DNA from: Bdellovibrio sp. ZAP7
GTDB taxonomy: Bacteria > Bacteroidota > Bacteroidia > Flavobacteriales > Flavobacteriaceae
Direction of reading: 5' to 3'
Assembly: GCA_943324165.2 (NCBI GenBank)
Contig: CALPKO020000037.1
Location: 1 to 8,448 of the forward strand
Length of the DNA stretch: 8,448 bases
Both the position numbers and the translations under genes were made by a program. The notes under the pieces were generated by a model that ran no database searches, was not told the origin of the DNA, and saw only the letters and a list, made by a program, of their open reading frames with translations. Position 1 is the first letter of the stretch, and each line of letters begins with the position of its first letter. This document shows, piece by piece, positions 1-6,517 of the stretch.

Positions 1-599
1 ATGCCATAGGCAGAGGTTATACAACCGGCATGACAAAATTGTTTTTTAAAGTTGATGATGATTACGAAAGTTTTTTCGACAAAGAAACCGGAAATCCATA
101 TCAATACATAAGAAAAATAGATGAAGGTGGTTACAAAAAAAATCAAGAAGGTTTTTTTAATCAAACTAATGATAAAATTTTAGTTAAAGATTACAAAAAC
201 AAAAATGAAAAAACATTTTCTGTTCCTAATAATGTTCAAGATATATTGTCTACTTTTTATTATTTAAGAAATCATCCAACAATTGATAAACTTAAAATTG
301 GAGAATCTATTTCGATAGACATGTTTTTTGATGAAGAAACAACGAAATTCAAATTAAAATATATCGGAAAAGAAGATTTAGAAACAAAATTTGGTACCGT
401 TCCAACCATGATTTTCAGACCTTATGTGCAAGCTGGACGCGTTTTTAAAGAGCAAGAAAGCTTGACAGTGTGGATATCTGACGATGATAACAAAATGCCG
501 CTTAGGATCAAAGCAAGTTTGGTAGTTGGCTCTATCAAAGCAGATTTAGATGGATTTAAAGGATTGAAATATCCATTTACAGTAAAAGTAAAACCTTAA
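1..599 (+). CDS. DUF3108 domain-containing protein, 5' partial
   Basis: The reading frame is open from the first base (codons begin at base 3), so the gene starts upstream of the window. The ATG at position 30 is probably an internal methionine, because the residues before it (AIGRGYTTG) read as normal protein continuous with what follows. The visible 198 residues are soluble, rich in Lys, Asp and Phe, and look beta-rich. The C-terminal part, with RPYVQAGRVFKEQESLTVWI followed by a DDDNKMPLRI segment and VVGSIKADL, matches my memory of the DUF3108 family (PF11306). That family is found in envelope proteins of Gram-negative bacteria, usually behind a signal peptide. The N-terminus is missing, so export cannot be checked. 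No biochemical function is known to me. The stop codon directly abuts the start of the next gene, so the two are probably co-transcribed and translationally coupled. Confidence 0.85.
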   Translation, partial: AIGRGYTTGMTKLFFKVDDDYESFFDKETGNPYQYIRKIDEGGYKKNQEGFFNQTNDKILVKDYKNKNEKTFSVPNNVQDILSTFYYLRNHPTIDKLKIGESISIDMFFDEETTKFKLKYIGKEDLETKFGTVPTMIFRPYVQAGRVFKEQESLTVWISDDDNKMPLRIKASLVVGSIKADLDGFKGLKYPFTVKVKP

Positions 600-1559
600 A
601 TGAACACGGAAAATAGAACAAAATTATTAATTCAAATCGATGAGAAATTTGAAGCGATAAACCAAAAAACAGATACTCATCTTGAAGGAATGATTTGGGC
701 GAAACCAATCAATTATTGGGATTATATTCAAACTGATGCGCTTTTGAATCTTCAAGTGCAACGTACTACTTTGCCTGACGAAATGGTTTTTATCATGTAT
801 CACCAAGTCAATGAATTGTTGTTTAAAATGATTCTTTGGGAAATGAATCAAATCGCTTTTAATCAAAATCTTAAAACTGAATTCTTTACAGAAAGATTAA
901 TGCGAATAAGCAGGTATTTTGATATGCTAACCACTTCTTTCGATATTATGGGCGATGGAATGGAAGCCGAACAATATATGAAAATTAGAAATACACTTAC
1001 ACCAGCAAGCGGATTTCAAAGTGCACAATATAGAATTATAGAATTTGCTTCTACCGACCTAATCAACCTTATTGATTTTCGCTTTAGAGCAACAATCGAC
1101 CGAAACACTCCTTTTGAACACGCTTTTGAGCATCTTTATTGGCAAGCCGCAGGAAAAGATTATAAATCAGGAGAAAAATCATTTTTAATTGAAGAGTTTG
1201 AACGCAAATACAAGGCAGAATTTTTGCATAAAATGCAAGAATACAATACTTTAAATTTATGGCAAAAATTCAAACAATTGCCTGTAGAAGATCAAAAAAA
1301 TCAAGAATTGATAAAGGCAATGCGCCATTATGATTATACAGTAAATATTACTTGGGTTTTGGCCCATTTGAATGCTGCAAAAAAATATATAGAATCTAGT
1401 GGAAAAGGAGATGGAAGTGCTACTGGTGGCAGCGATTGGAAAAAATATTTACATCCAAAATACCAACGAAGAATTTTTTTTCCAGCACTTTGGAGTCAAG
1501 ATGAATTGGCAAATTGGGGAGAATTTTCGTTAACAAGCCAACTTCAAAACGCACAATGA
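600..1559 (+). CDS. tryptophan 2,3-dioxygenase family protein (heme-dependent)
   Basis: This 319-residue protein belongs to the heme-dependent tryptophan 2,3-dioxygenase family, which opens the indole ring of L-Trp to N-formylkynurenine in the cytoplasm. The family block DEMVFIMYHQVNELLFK carries His68, matching the active-site His55 of the Xanthomonas enzyme. ASGFQSAQYR carries Arg145, matching the carboxylate-binding Arg117. WVLAHLNAAKKYI carries His256, the expected proximal heme ligand (His240). ATGGSDW carries Thr275, matching Thr254, which contacts the substrate. Spacing differs from the Xanthomonas enzyme: His68 to Arg145 is 77 residues against 62, and His256 to Thr275 is 19 against 14, so this is a divergent branch and its substrate is less certain than its family. 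The ATG begins on the base after the previous gene's TAA, leaving no room for a separate leader. No kynureninase or other kynurenine-pathway gene is in the window. Confidence 0.9.
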   Translation: MNTENRTKLLIQIDEKFEAINQKTDTHLEGMIWAKPINYWDYIQTDALLNLQVQRTTLPDEMVFIMYHQVNELLFKMILWEMNQIAFNQNLKTEFFTERLMRISRYFDMLTTSFDIMGDGMEAEQYMKIRNTLTPASGFQSAQYRIIEFASTDLINLIDFRFRATIDRNTPFEHAFEHLYWQAAGKDYKSGEKSFLIEEFERKYKAEFLHKMQEYNTLNLWQKFKQLPVEDQKNQELIKAMRHYDYTVNITWVLAHLNAAKKYIESSGKGDGSATGGSDWKKYLHPKYQRRIFFPALWSQDELANWGEFSLTSQLQNAQ

Positions 1560-1601
1560 ATTTGAATTTCGAATAGATTCAAAAATAAAAAATTTAAAAG
1601 T

Positions 1602-2843
1602 TTGAAACGATTTTCTCTAATCTTATCTATACTGTTTATTGCTATTTCATGCAAGAAAACAGAAAATAAAACACCTATTGTCGTTCAAAAATCTGAACCT
1701 ATTATCATAGAATTTGGTTTCAAATTCAACGATTATGATGTGATTCAGGATACAATTGTTAGCGGTGATAATTTTGGGAATATCATTGAGAGTCAGAATA
1801 TTGGGGAAAAGAAAGTTCATGAAATAGTCGAAAAAATCATAGATACTTTTGATGTTAGAAAGATTAGAATTGGAAAGCAGTTTACTTTACTCCGGTCAAA
1901 AGACAAAACAAAAAAACTACAAGTATTTATTTATCAATCGGATAGAACTAATTTTTATGTAGTAGATTTAAGAGATTCTGTCATTGCTTATCACAAAACA
2001 AAACCAATAACCATTAAAAGGCGCACAATTGCAAGTGCACTTCATGGTTCATTATCAGAAACACTCCAAAGTCAAAAAGTAGATGCTTCTCTAGCAAGTC
2101 AAATTTCTAAAGTTTATGCTTGGTCTATTGACTTTTTCAAATTACAAAAAGGAGATAAATTCGCAATTACTTTTAACGAAAGGTACATCAATGATTCCAT
2201 TTATGATGGTGTTGAAAATTTTGAGGCCGCTTTTTTTGAATTTAAAGGGAAATTGATTTACGCTTTTCCATTTCAGCAGGATACTATCTCAGGAAAAATT
2301 GAATATTTTGATGAAGAAGCTAAAGCTTTGAAAAATTTCTTTCTAAAAGCACCGCTGAAATTTGTGAACATAACTTCTCGTTACACAAAAAATAGGTTTC
2401 ATCCTGTTCAACAAATTTGGAAGGCACATAACGGAACCGATTATGCCGCGCCCACAGGAACGCCGATTATGACCACAGCAGCAGGAACAGTAGAACAAAC
2501 GGGTTACACCGCCGGAAATGGTAATTTTGTAAAAGTTAGACACGATCGAACTTATTCAACACAGTATTTACACATGTCTAAAATTTTGGTTCGTCGTGGA
2601 CAATTTGTGAAGCAAGGCGATGTTATTGGTCGAGTCGGGAGCACAGGTTTAGCAACTGGACCGCATGTTTGTTATCGTTTTTGGAAAAACGGTGTTCAAG
2701 TTGATGCTTTAAAACTTAAACTTCCTAATTCTGAGCCAATGAACGCCAAATTTAAGCCAAGGTACTTTAACGAAATTACTCCTTTGAAAAATGAATTGGA
2801 TAATGCAGCAAAACTAAAGTTTGGAAGGTTAGACAGTAATTAA
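1602..2843 (+). CDS. M23 family metallopeptidase lipoprotein (MepM/ShyA-like)
   Basis: This 413-residue protein is probably a peptidoglycan endopeptidase that cleaves stem-peptide cross-links. It begins with a lipoprotein signal (MKRFSLILSILFIAISC, lipid-attachment Cys17), so it should be membrane-anchored. Residues of about 50-250 resemble the N-terminal regulatory domains of MepM, ShyA and Csd3, including the YAWSIDFFKLQKGDKF segment. The M23 (LytM) domain spans about 270-370. It contains His276 and Asp280 in HNGTDYAAP, His324 in QYLHMS, and His355 in GPHVCYRFWKNG. Canonical enzymes have HxH in that last motif, where the second His binds zinc; here it is Cys357, which could still bind zinc or might alter activity. 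The start is TTG: there is no in-frame ATG after the in-frame stop at 1563, and this start places the signal peptide correctly. It lies 42 bases after the dioxygenase gene on the same strand. Confidence 0.87.
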   Translation: MKRFSLILSILFIAISCKKTENKTPIVVQKSEPIIIEFGFKFNDYDVIQDTIVSGDNFGNIIESQNIGEKKVHEIVEKIIDTFDVRKIRIGKQFTLLRSKDKTKKLQVFIYQSDRTNFYVVDLRDSVIAYHKTKPITIKRRTIASALHGSLSETLQSQKVDASLASQISKVYAWSIDFFKLQKGDKFAITFNERYINDSIYDGVENFEAAFFEFKGKLIYAFPFQQDTISGKIEYFDEEAKALKNFFLKAPLKFVNITSRYTKNRFHPVQQIWKAHNGTDYAAPTGTPIMTTAAGTVEQTGYTAGNGNFVKVRHDRTYSTQYLHMSKILVRRGQFVKQGDVIGRVGSTGLATGPHVCYRFWKNGVQVDALKLKLPNSEPMNAKFKPRYFNEITPLKNELDNAAKLKFGRLDSN

Positions 2844-2868
2844 ATCTTTAAATTCACAGCAATTTATT

Positions 2869-4023
2869 TTACATTTTTAGTTTATTCAATAAATTCAAAA
2901 CACCAATAATTTCTTTTTCAGAATTGTAGCTGTGCAAACAAAAACGAAGTCTTTCTTGTCCTTTCGGTACTGTTGGTGATAAAATGGCTTTTACATCAAA
3001 ACCATTTTCTTGTATAATTTTTGCAATTGATTTCACTTTTTCATTTCCTGGAATTATCGCAGATTGAATTGCTGATTTACTTCGAACAAAAAGTGGTTTT
3101 AAACTTAAGATGGTTTTCTGTTGATTAAAAATGTTAATATTTGATTTGAGTTGTTGCACTTCACCAGTATTTTTTTCTAAATATTGATATGCAGTAAAAA
3201 TTGTAGCAACAGAATGTGGAGAAAGCCCGGTTGAGTATATAAAACTCCTTGAGAAATTGACTAAATAATCTTTTAAATCTTGACTTCCTAAAATAGCGGC
3301 GCCATGACAACCTAAACTTTTTCCGAATGTAATTAATCGAGCGAAAATTTTATCTTGAAGATTTAGGTCTTGCACTAATCCTTCGCCTGAATTCCCGAAA
3401 ACTCCCAATGCATGTGCTTCGTCAACAACCAAAAAGCAATGGTTTTTTTCACAAATTGTAACTAATTTCGCTAAATTGGGTGTGTCGCCATCCATTGAGA
3501 AAACAGATTCTGTAACTACATAAATATTTGTGGTTTCTGAAGTTTTATTTTTTTTACAAAATTGAATCAACCTTTCTAAATCTTCAAAATCATTGTGTTG
3601 AAACCTGTATGATTTGGCATTACTCATCAAAATTCCATCTCGAATAGAAGCGTGACTTAATTCGTCAAACAAGATAAAATCATTTTTTTGAGGAACAGAA
3701 CTAAAAAATCCGATATTAGCGTCGTAGCCAGAATTGTAAATTAATGCTGTTTCAGATTGATGAAAAATAGCAATAAAATGCTCTGTTTCATAATATAAAT
3801 TGTGGTTTCCGGTCAATAATCTAGAACCTGTTGCGCCGTTGTGAATAGTATTATGTGTAATTAAGTAATGGTGCGTTGCGTTAAAAATAGCTTGAGAAGA
3901 AGAAAATCCTAAATAATCGTTTGAGGCGAAATCTATCAATTTATTTGATCTCGATAATGATCGAAATGCATTTTGAGTTTTCCGAATGTCTAGTTTTTCT
4001 TTAAGATTTTGAGGAAATTGCAT
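2869..4023 (-). CDS. bioF: 8-amino-7-oxononanoate synthase family enzyme (BioF-like)
   Basis: This 384-residue PLP enzyme belongs to the alpha-oxoamine synthase family. BioF condenses pimeloyl-ACP or pimeloyl-CoA with L-alanine to make 8-amino-7-oxononanoate, the first committed step of biotin ring assembly in the cytoplasm. The PLP-site residues line up closely in position with E. coli BioF: His124 in DELSHASIRDG (His133), Asp201 and His204 in VVDEAHALGVFG (Asp204, His207), and the Schiff-base Lys235 in TFGKSLG (Lys236). The C-terminal SPTVPKGQERLRFCLHS block is also family-typical. Length fits BioF. The close relative Kbl (2-amino-3-ketobutyrate CoA ligase) is slightly longer and cannot be fully excluded. 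No bioA, bioB or bioD is in the window. The gene lies 44 bases downstream of murI on the same strand with no visible terminator between, so they are probably co-transcribed. It converges on the M23 gene. Confidence 0.85.
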   Translation of the reverse strand: MQFPQNLKEKLDIRKTQNAFRSLSRSNKLIDFASNDYLGFSSSQAIFNATHHYLITHNTIHNGATGSRLLTGNHNLYYETEHFIAIFHQSETALIYNSGYDANIGFFSSVPQKNDFILFDELSHASIRDGILMSNAKSYRFQHNDFEDLERLIQFCKKNKTSETTNIYVVTESVFSMDGDTPNLAKLVTICEKNHCFLVVDEAHALGVFGNSGEGLVQDLNLQDKIFARLITFGKSLGCHGAAILGSQDLKDYLVNFSRSFIYSTGLSPHSVATIFTAYQYLEKNTGEVQQLKSNINIFNQQKTILSLKPLFVRSKSAIQSAIIPGNEKVKSIAKIIQENGFDVKAILSPTVPKGQERLRFCLHSYNSEKEIIGVLNLLNKLKM

Positions 4024-4067
4024 ACATTTAAATTTAACGATTTGAATAAATTGTAGAAAGTAATTAA

Positions 4068-4850
4068 TTAAAATGTTTTTTCTAAAATTGTATGGTTTTG
4101 ATCAATAATTTCTTTTAAAACTGTTGGATTTGAGTTAGAATAGAAAATCGATGTTCCAACAATTTCATTTAAATTAAGTTCGTGTCTGTCTTTCAAAATT
4201 TTTTGTGTTTGCTTAGCAACTGCTTCTCCGGAATCAATAATTTTGATATGATGGGGTAAAATCTTTTTTATTTGAGGAATTAAATAAGGATAATGACTGC
4301 ATCCTAGCACCAAATAATCTATGTTTTCTGCGACCATTGGAGCAAGATAGGAGCGAAGCAATTGATCCATCTCGACCGAATTCATAGCTCCGTTTTCTAT
4401 TAGTTCCACTAAACCTGTTCCTATTTGTTCTATGAATTTGATTGAAGCATAATGCGCTAAAGACTGATTGAAAAGCGCACTATTTAATGTTCCTTTAGTG
4501 GCTAAAATTCCGATTTTTTGAGTAGCGGAGTTAAGTGCTGCAGGTTTTATTGCGGGCTCAATTCCTATAAATGGAATTTTATATTTTGCTCTTAGTTCTT
4601 TTATGGCATTAGTAGTTGCGGTATTGCAAGCTACTACGACAATTTTTACATTAAAATCTAATAGAAGCTCTGTGTTTTTTTCGCTTAAATGGATGATTTC
4701 TTCTTTAGATTTTTGTCCATAAGGAGCATTTTTACTGTCCGCAAGATAAATACAGTTCTCATTCGGCATCAACAAATTGATTGCTTTCCAAATCGAAGTT
4801 CCCCCAATACCAGAATCAAATAATCCTATTGGATTTTCACTGTTAGCCAT
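4068..4850 (-). CDS. murI: glutamate racemase
   Basis: This enzyme interconverts L- and D-glutamate without a cofactor and supplies D-Glu for the peptidoglycan stem peptide in the cytoplasm. At 260 residues it is of normal family length. The catalytic cysteine pair is Cys75 in VVACNTATT and Cys184 in LGCSHYPYL. His186 follows the second cysteine as in characterised racemases. The N-terminal GLFDSGIGG motif supplies Asp12, and the ADSKNAPYG and GIEPAIKP segments are also typical. The ATG at 4848-4850 places the motif at the usual distance from the N-terminus. A strong terminator lies between this gene and the upstream ompH gene, so murI probably has its own promoter in the short space between. 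bioF follows 44 bases downstream. Confidence 0.95.
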   Translation of the reverse strand: MANSENPIGLFDSGIGGTSIWKAINLLMPNENCIYLADSKNAPYGQKSKEEIIHLSEKNTELLLDFNVKIVVVACNTATTNAIKELRAKYKIPFIGIEPAIKPAALNSATQKIGILATKGTLNSALFNQSLAHYASIKFIEQIGTGLVELIENGAMNSVEMDQLLRSYLAPMVAENIDYLVLGCSHYPYLIPQIKKILPHHIKIIDSGEAVAKQTQKILKDRHELNLNEIVGTSIFYSNSNPTVLKEIIDQNHTILEKTF

Positions 4851-4877
4851 TTATAAAAAGTTAAATACAATTATTAA

Positions 4878-4885
4878 CAAATATA
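4878..4885 (-). promoter_or_regulatory. possible Bacteroidota-type -7 element for murI
   Basis: Read on the minus strand, this is TATATTTG, an exact match to the Bacteroidota -7 consensus TAnnTTTG. It ends 27 bases before the murI ATG and follows immediately after the upstream terminator, a sensible place for a new promoter. No matching TTTG-type -33 element is present at the expected distance, where the terminator stem lies. In DNA this AT-rich the match could be chance, so it is only a candidate. Confidence 0.35.
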
Positions 4886-4886
4886 A

Positions 4887-4918
4887 AAAAACTGCTCGAT
4901 TGAGGTGGAGCAGTTTTT
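4887..4918 (-). terminator. rho-independent terminator after the bamA-ompH-ompH unit
   Basis: There is a perfect 11-base-pair inverted repeat, 4887-4897 against 4908-4918, with a 10-base loop. The core pairs ACTGCTC with GAGCAGT, flanked by an A-run on one side and a T-run on the other. On the minus strand it lies 22 bases past the ompH stop codon, and the transcript would end in a run of six U just after the stem. The symmetry would let it work in both directions, but no plus-strand gene approaches it. Confidence 0.85.
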
Positions 4919-4940
4919 ATATTTTCAAAAAATATTGGTA

Positions 4941-5444
4941 TTAAAACCCTAATTCTTTTTTTATATCGGCAGTCAAGTTTGGTCCTTCTGCCAAAAGTAA
5001 ACCAGCTGAATTCAAAACATATTGAAATCCTTTCGCTTTTCCTACTTTTTGAATTGCCAATTTTACCTTTTCTTCAATTGGTTTCATTAAATCTGACTCT
5101 TTTGTTTGCAGTTCTTTTTGAGCAGTTTGTCCAAAATCTTGGATTCTTTTTTCCATATCAGCTACCTCTTTTTGACGCTCTGCATTTAGTGCATCAGTTA
5201 CGGTTGAAGCTTCTGCATCATATTTTTTTAATTTGGCTTGGTATTCATCGCCCATTGTTTTGTAATCGGCTTGGTAAGTTTGACTCAATTTATCCAATTG
5301 CTTTTGGGCTTCAAGCATCGCTGGTAATTTAGTCATAATTTCGCTAACATCAACATGAGCAATTTTTGCTTGTGCGTTAGAAACTTGGCTTGCTCCTAAA
5401 AATAGTAAAGTCGCAAATAGTAAAGATTTTAGATTTTTCATCAT
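4941..5444 (-). CDS. OmpH/Skp family periplasmic chaperone (short paralogue)
   Basis: This 167-residue protein is a Skp-like chaperone expected to hold unfolded outer-membrane proteins in the periplasm. A signal peptide covers about residues 1-24, with likely cleavage at SNA-Q. The mature protein opens with KIAHVDVSEIMTKLP, the usual OmpH start (a short beta strand followed by a helix). A long charged alpha-helical region (about 40-125) follows, matching the coiled-coil arms of the Skp trimer, then a short return segment (GFQYVLNSAGLLLAEG) that would rejoin the body. Length is close to the family norm. Two ATG codons are adjacent (5442-5444 and 5439-5441), so the start could be one codon shorter. 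It lies 31 bases after the longer paralogue, and a terminator follows. Confidence 0.92.
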   Translation of the reverse strand: MMKNLKSLLFATLLFLGASQVSNAQAKIAHVDVSEIMTKLPAMLEAQKQLDKLSQTYQADYKTMGDEYQAKLKKYDAEASTVTDALNAERQKEVADMEKRIQDFGQTAQKELQTKESDLMKPIEEKVKLAIQKVGKAKGFQYVLNSAGLLLAEGPNLTADIKKELGF

Positions 5445-5475
5445 TTTAAATATTAAGTAATTATTATTGTTTTTA

Positions 5476-6480
5476 TTAATTAGGTTTCTTTTTTGCGTCT
5501 TCTTTGGCTTTTTTTGCAGCTTCTCTATCTGCTAAAGTCTTAGCTTTTTTTTCTTCTAAAGCTCTTTTACGATCTTCTAATGTTTTAGCTTTCTCATCTG
5601 CCAAAGCTTTTCTGTTAGCTTCTCTATCAGCGGAAGCTTGTTTTGCTGCTTCTGCTTTTATGTCAGCTGTGCTTTCAACATGTTCTGTGTTTTCAGTAGA
5701 TTGCTGTTCAGCAAAAGGCGAAGTTTTTTTACCAGCTTTTTCATCTAAGATTTCTTGTCTTTTTGCAGCAGCAGCATTTTTCTTTTCTTCAGCAGCAGCT
5801 TTTTTATCAGCAACCATTTTGTCTTTAGCAGCTTTTTTTTCTTCTAACAATTTTTTTCTTTCTGCTAAAGCAGGATTTGCATCTTCAATATCTTCTTGAT
5901 ATTCTTTTGCATCGTCGGCTTTTATCTCTTTTTTGCTACGTGGGTCTTTTTTAGATGAACGTATTATAGTTCTAATTACTAAATCGCTTACATCAAATCT
6001 TTTTGCTGCAAATAGCACCGTTAAATCCGAAGATTTATCTAATATAAAATCGTATTTTCTTTTTTCGGCAATGTCTTGTACTGCATTAAAAACTTGATCT
6101 TGAATAGGTTTTACCAAAACTGCTTTTTGAACAATCAAATCACCTTTAGGGCCAAAATGTTTTTGTTGTAAATCGGACATTTCAGTTTCTAAAAAACGAA
6201 TTGCTTCTTCTCTTTCTTCTAGAAGTTCTTTGGTTAAGAGTACTTTTTCTATTTTCAGCGACTCTTTAAGTTTTGAAATTTCATTATTCTTTACATCAAT
6301 TTCTTGTTTCCACTTTTGTGCTTTCTGATCTAATTGATTATTTGCTTCTGCATAATCCGGAACACTTTGCAATATATATTCCATATCTATATATCCAATA
6401 CGAATTCCTTTTCCACTTTGTGCATTTGCCACAAATATAAAACTTGTTATAAAAATAAATGCTATTAGTTGTTTTCTCAT
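5476..6480 (-). CDS. OmpH/Skp family protein with long Lys/Ala/Glu-rich C-terminal tail
   Basis: I start this gene at the ATG at 6478-6480, giving 334 residues. That start yields a clean signal peptide (MRKQLIAFIFITSFIFVANA, then Q). An in-frame TTG at 6511-6513 would add 11 residues in front of it, and I judge it less likely. Residues of about 27-175 form a Skp-like domain: IRIGYIDMEYILQSVPDY at the start, a long charged helix, and KYDFILDKSSDLTVLFAA near the end. The remaining 159 residues are a hydrophilic tail dominated by Lys, Ala, Glu and Asp, with imperfect repeats at the end, predicted to be helical or disordered and absent from ordinary Skp. The protein should be periplasmic and act with BamA, whose gene ends 37 bases upstream. 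The shorter paralogue follows after 31 bases. Confidence 0.88.
   Translation of the reverse strand: MRKQLIAFIFITSFIFVANAQSGKGIRIGYIDMEYILQSVPDYAEANNQLDQKAQKWKQEIDVKNNEISKLKESLKIEKVLLTKELLEEREEAIRFLETEMSDLQQKHFGPKGDLIVQKAVLVKPIQDQVFNAVQDIAEKRKYDFILDKSSDLTVLFAAKRFDVSDLVIRTIIRSSKKDPRSKKEIKADDAKEYQEDIEDANPALAERKKLLEEKKAAKDKMVADKKAAAEEKKNAAAAKRQEILDEKAGKKTSPFAEQQSTENTEHVESTADIKAEAAKQASADREANRKALADEKAKTLEDRKRALEEKKAKTLADREAAKKAKEDAKKKPN
5494..5613 (-). repeat. imperfect 14-15 codon repeats at the 3' end of the longer ompH gene
   Basis: The encoded protein shows two near-repeats, RKALADEKAKTLED and RKRALEEKKAKTLAD, followed by a partial third, REAAKKAKEDA. The DNA copies are similar but not identical (TAAAGTCTTAGC against TAATGTTTTAGC on the plus strand). 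This suggests older tandem duplication, or convergence of a Lys/Ala-rich helix, instead of a recent slippage event. Confidence 0.6.
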
Positions 6481-6517
6481 AACTTTAAAATTGATTAGAA
6501 AAAATCGTGCCAAATAT

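Noticed and set aside
627..866. 79-codon minus-strand open frame inside the dioxygenase gene
   Set aside because: It lies wholly within a conserved gene on the other strand, and its translation shows no recognisable domain.
1556..1576. Six-codon frame MNLNFE overlapping the dioxygenase stop as ATGA
   Set aside because: It is too short to call a gene, and frames this short are common by chance in AT-rich DNA. It is noted only for possible coupling to the TTG start downstream.
2343..2543. 66-codon minus-strand open frame with several Cys residues inside the M23 gene
   Set aside because: The Cys-rich look comes from the antisense of Ala/Thr codons in the conserved peptidase domain. It has no independent support.
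2844..2868. Possible bidirectional terminator between the convergent M23 and bioF genes
   Set aside because: The 25 bases are AT-rich but show no inverted repeat of useful length. Any termination signal must lie inside the coding ends or depend on another mechanism.
4979..5332. 117-codon open frame on the plus strand opposite the shorter ompH gene
   Set aside because: It is the antisense shadow of a well-supported gene. Its Leu/Phe-rich translation comes from reading Lys/Glu/Gln codons in reverse.
5504..5899. 131-codon plus-strand open frame, Ala/Ser/Phe-rich and resembling a membrane protein
   Set aside because: It is the reverse complement of the Lys/Ala/Glu-rich tail of the longer OmpH. 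The low-complexity codons keep the opposite strand free of stops and mimic hydrophobic segments.
6481..6513. TTG-initiated 11-residue extension at the start of the longer OmpH
   Set aside because: It would put MARFFLINFKV in front of an otherwise ideal signal peptide that begins at ATG. The ATG start is more plausible and leaves a normal 37-base gap from bamA.
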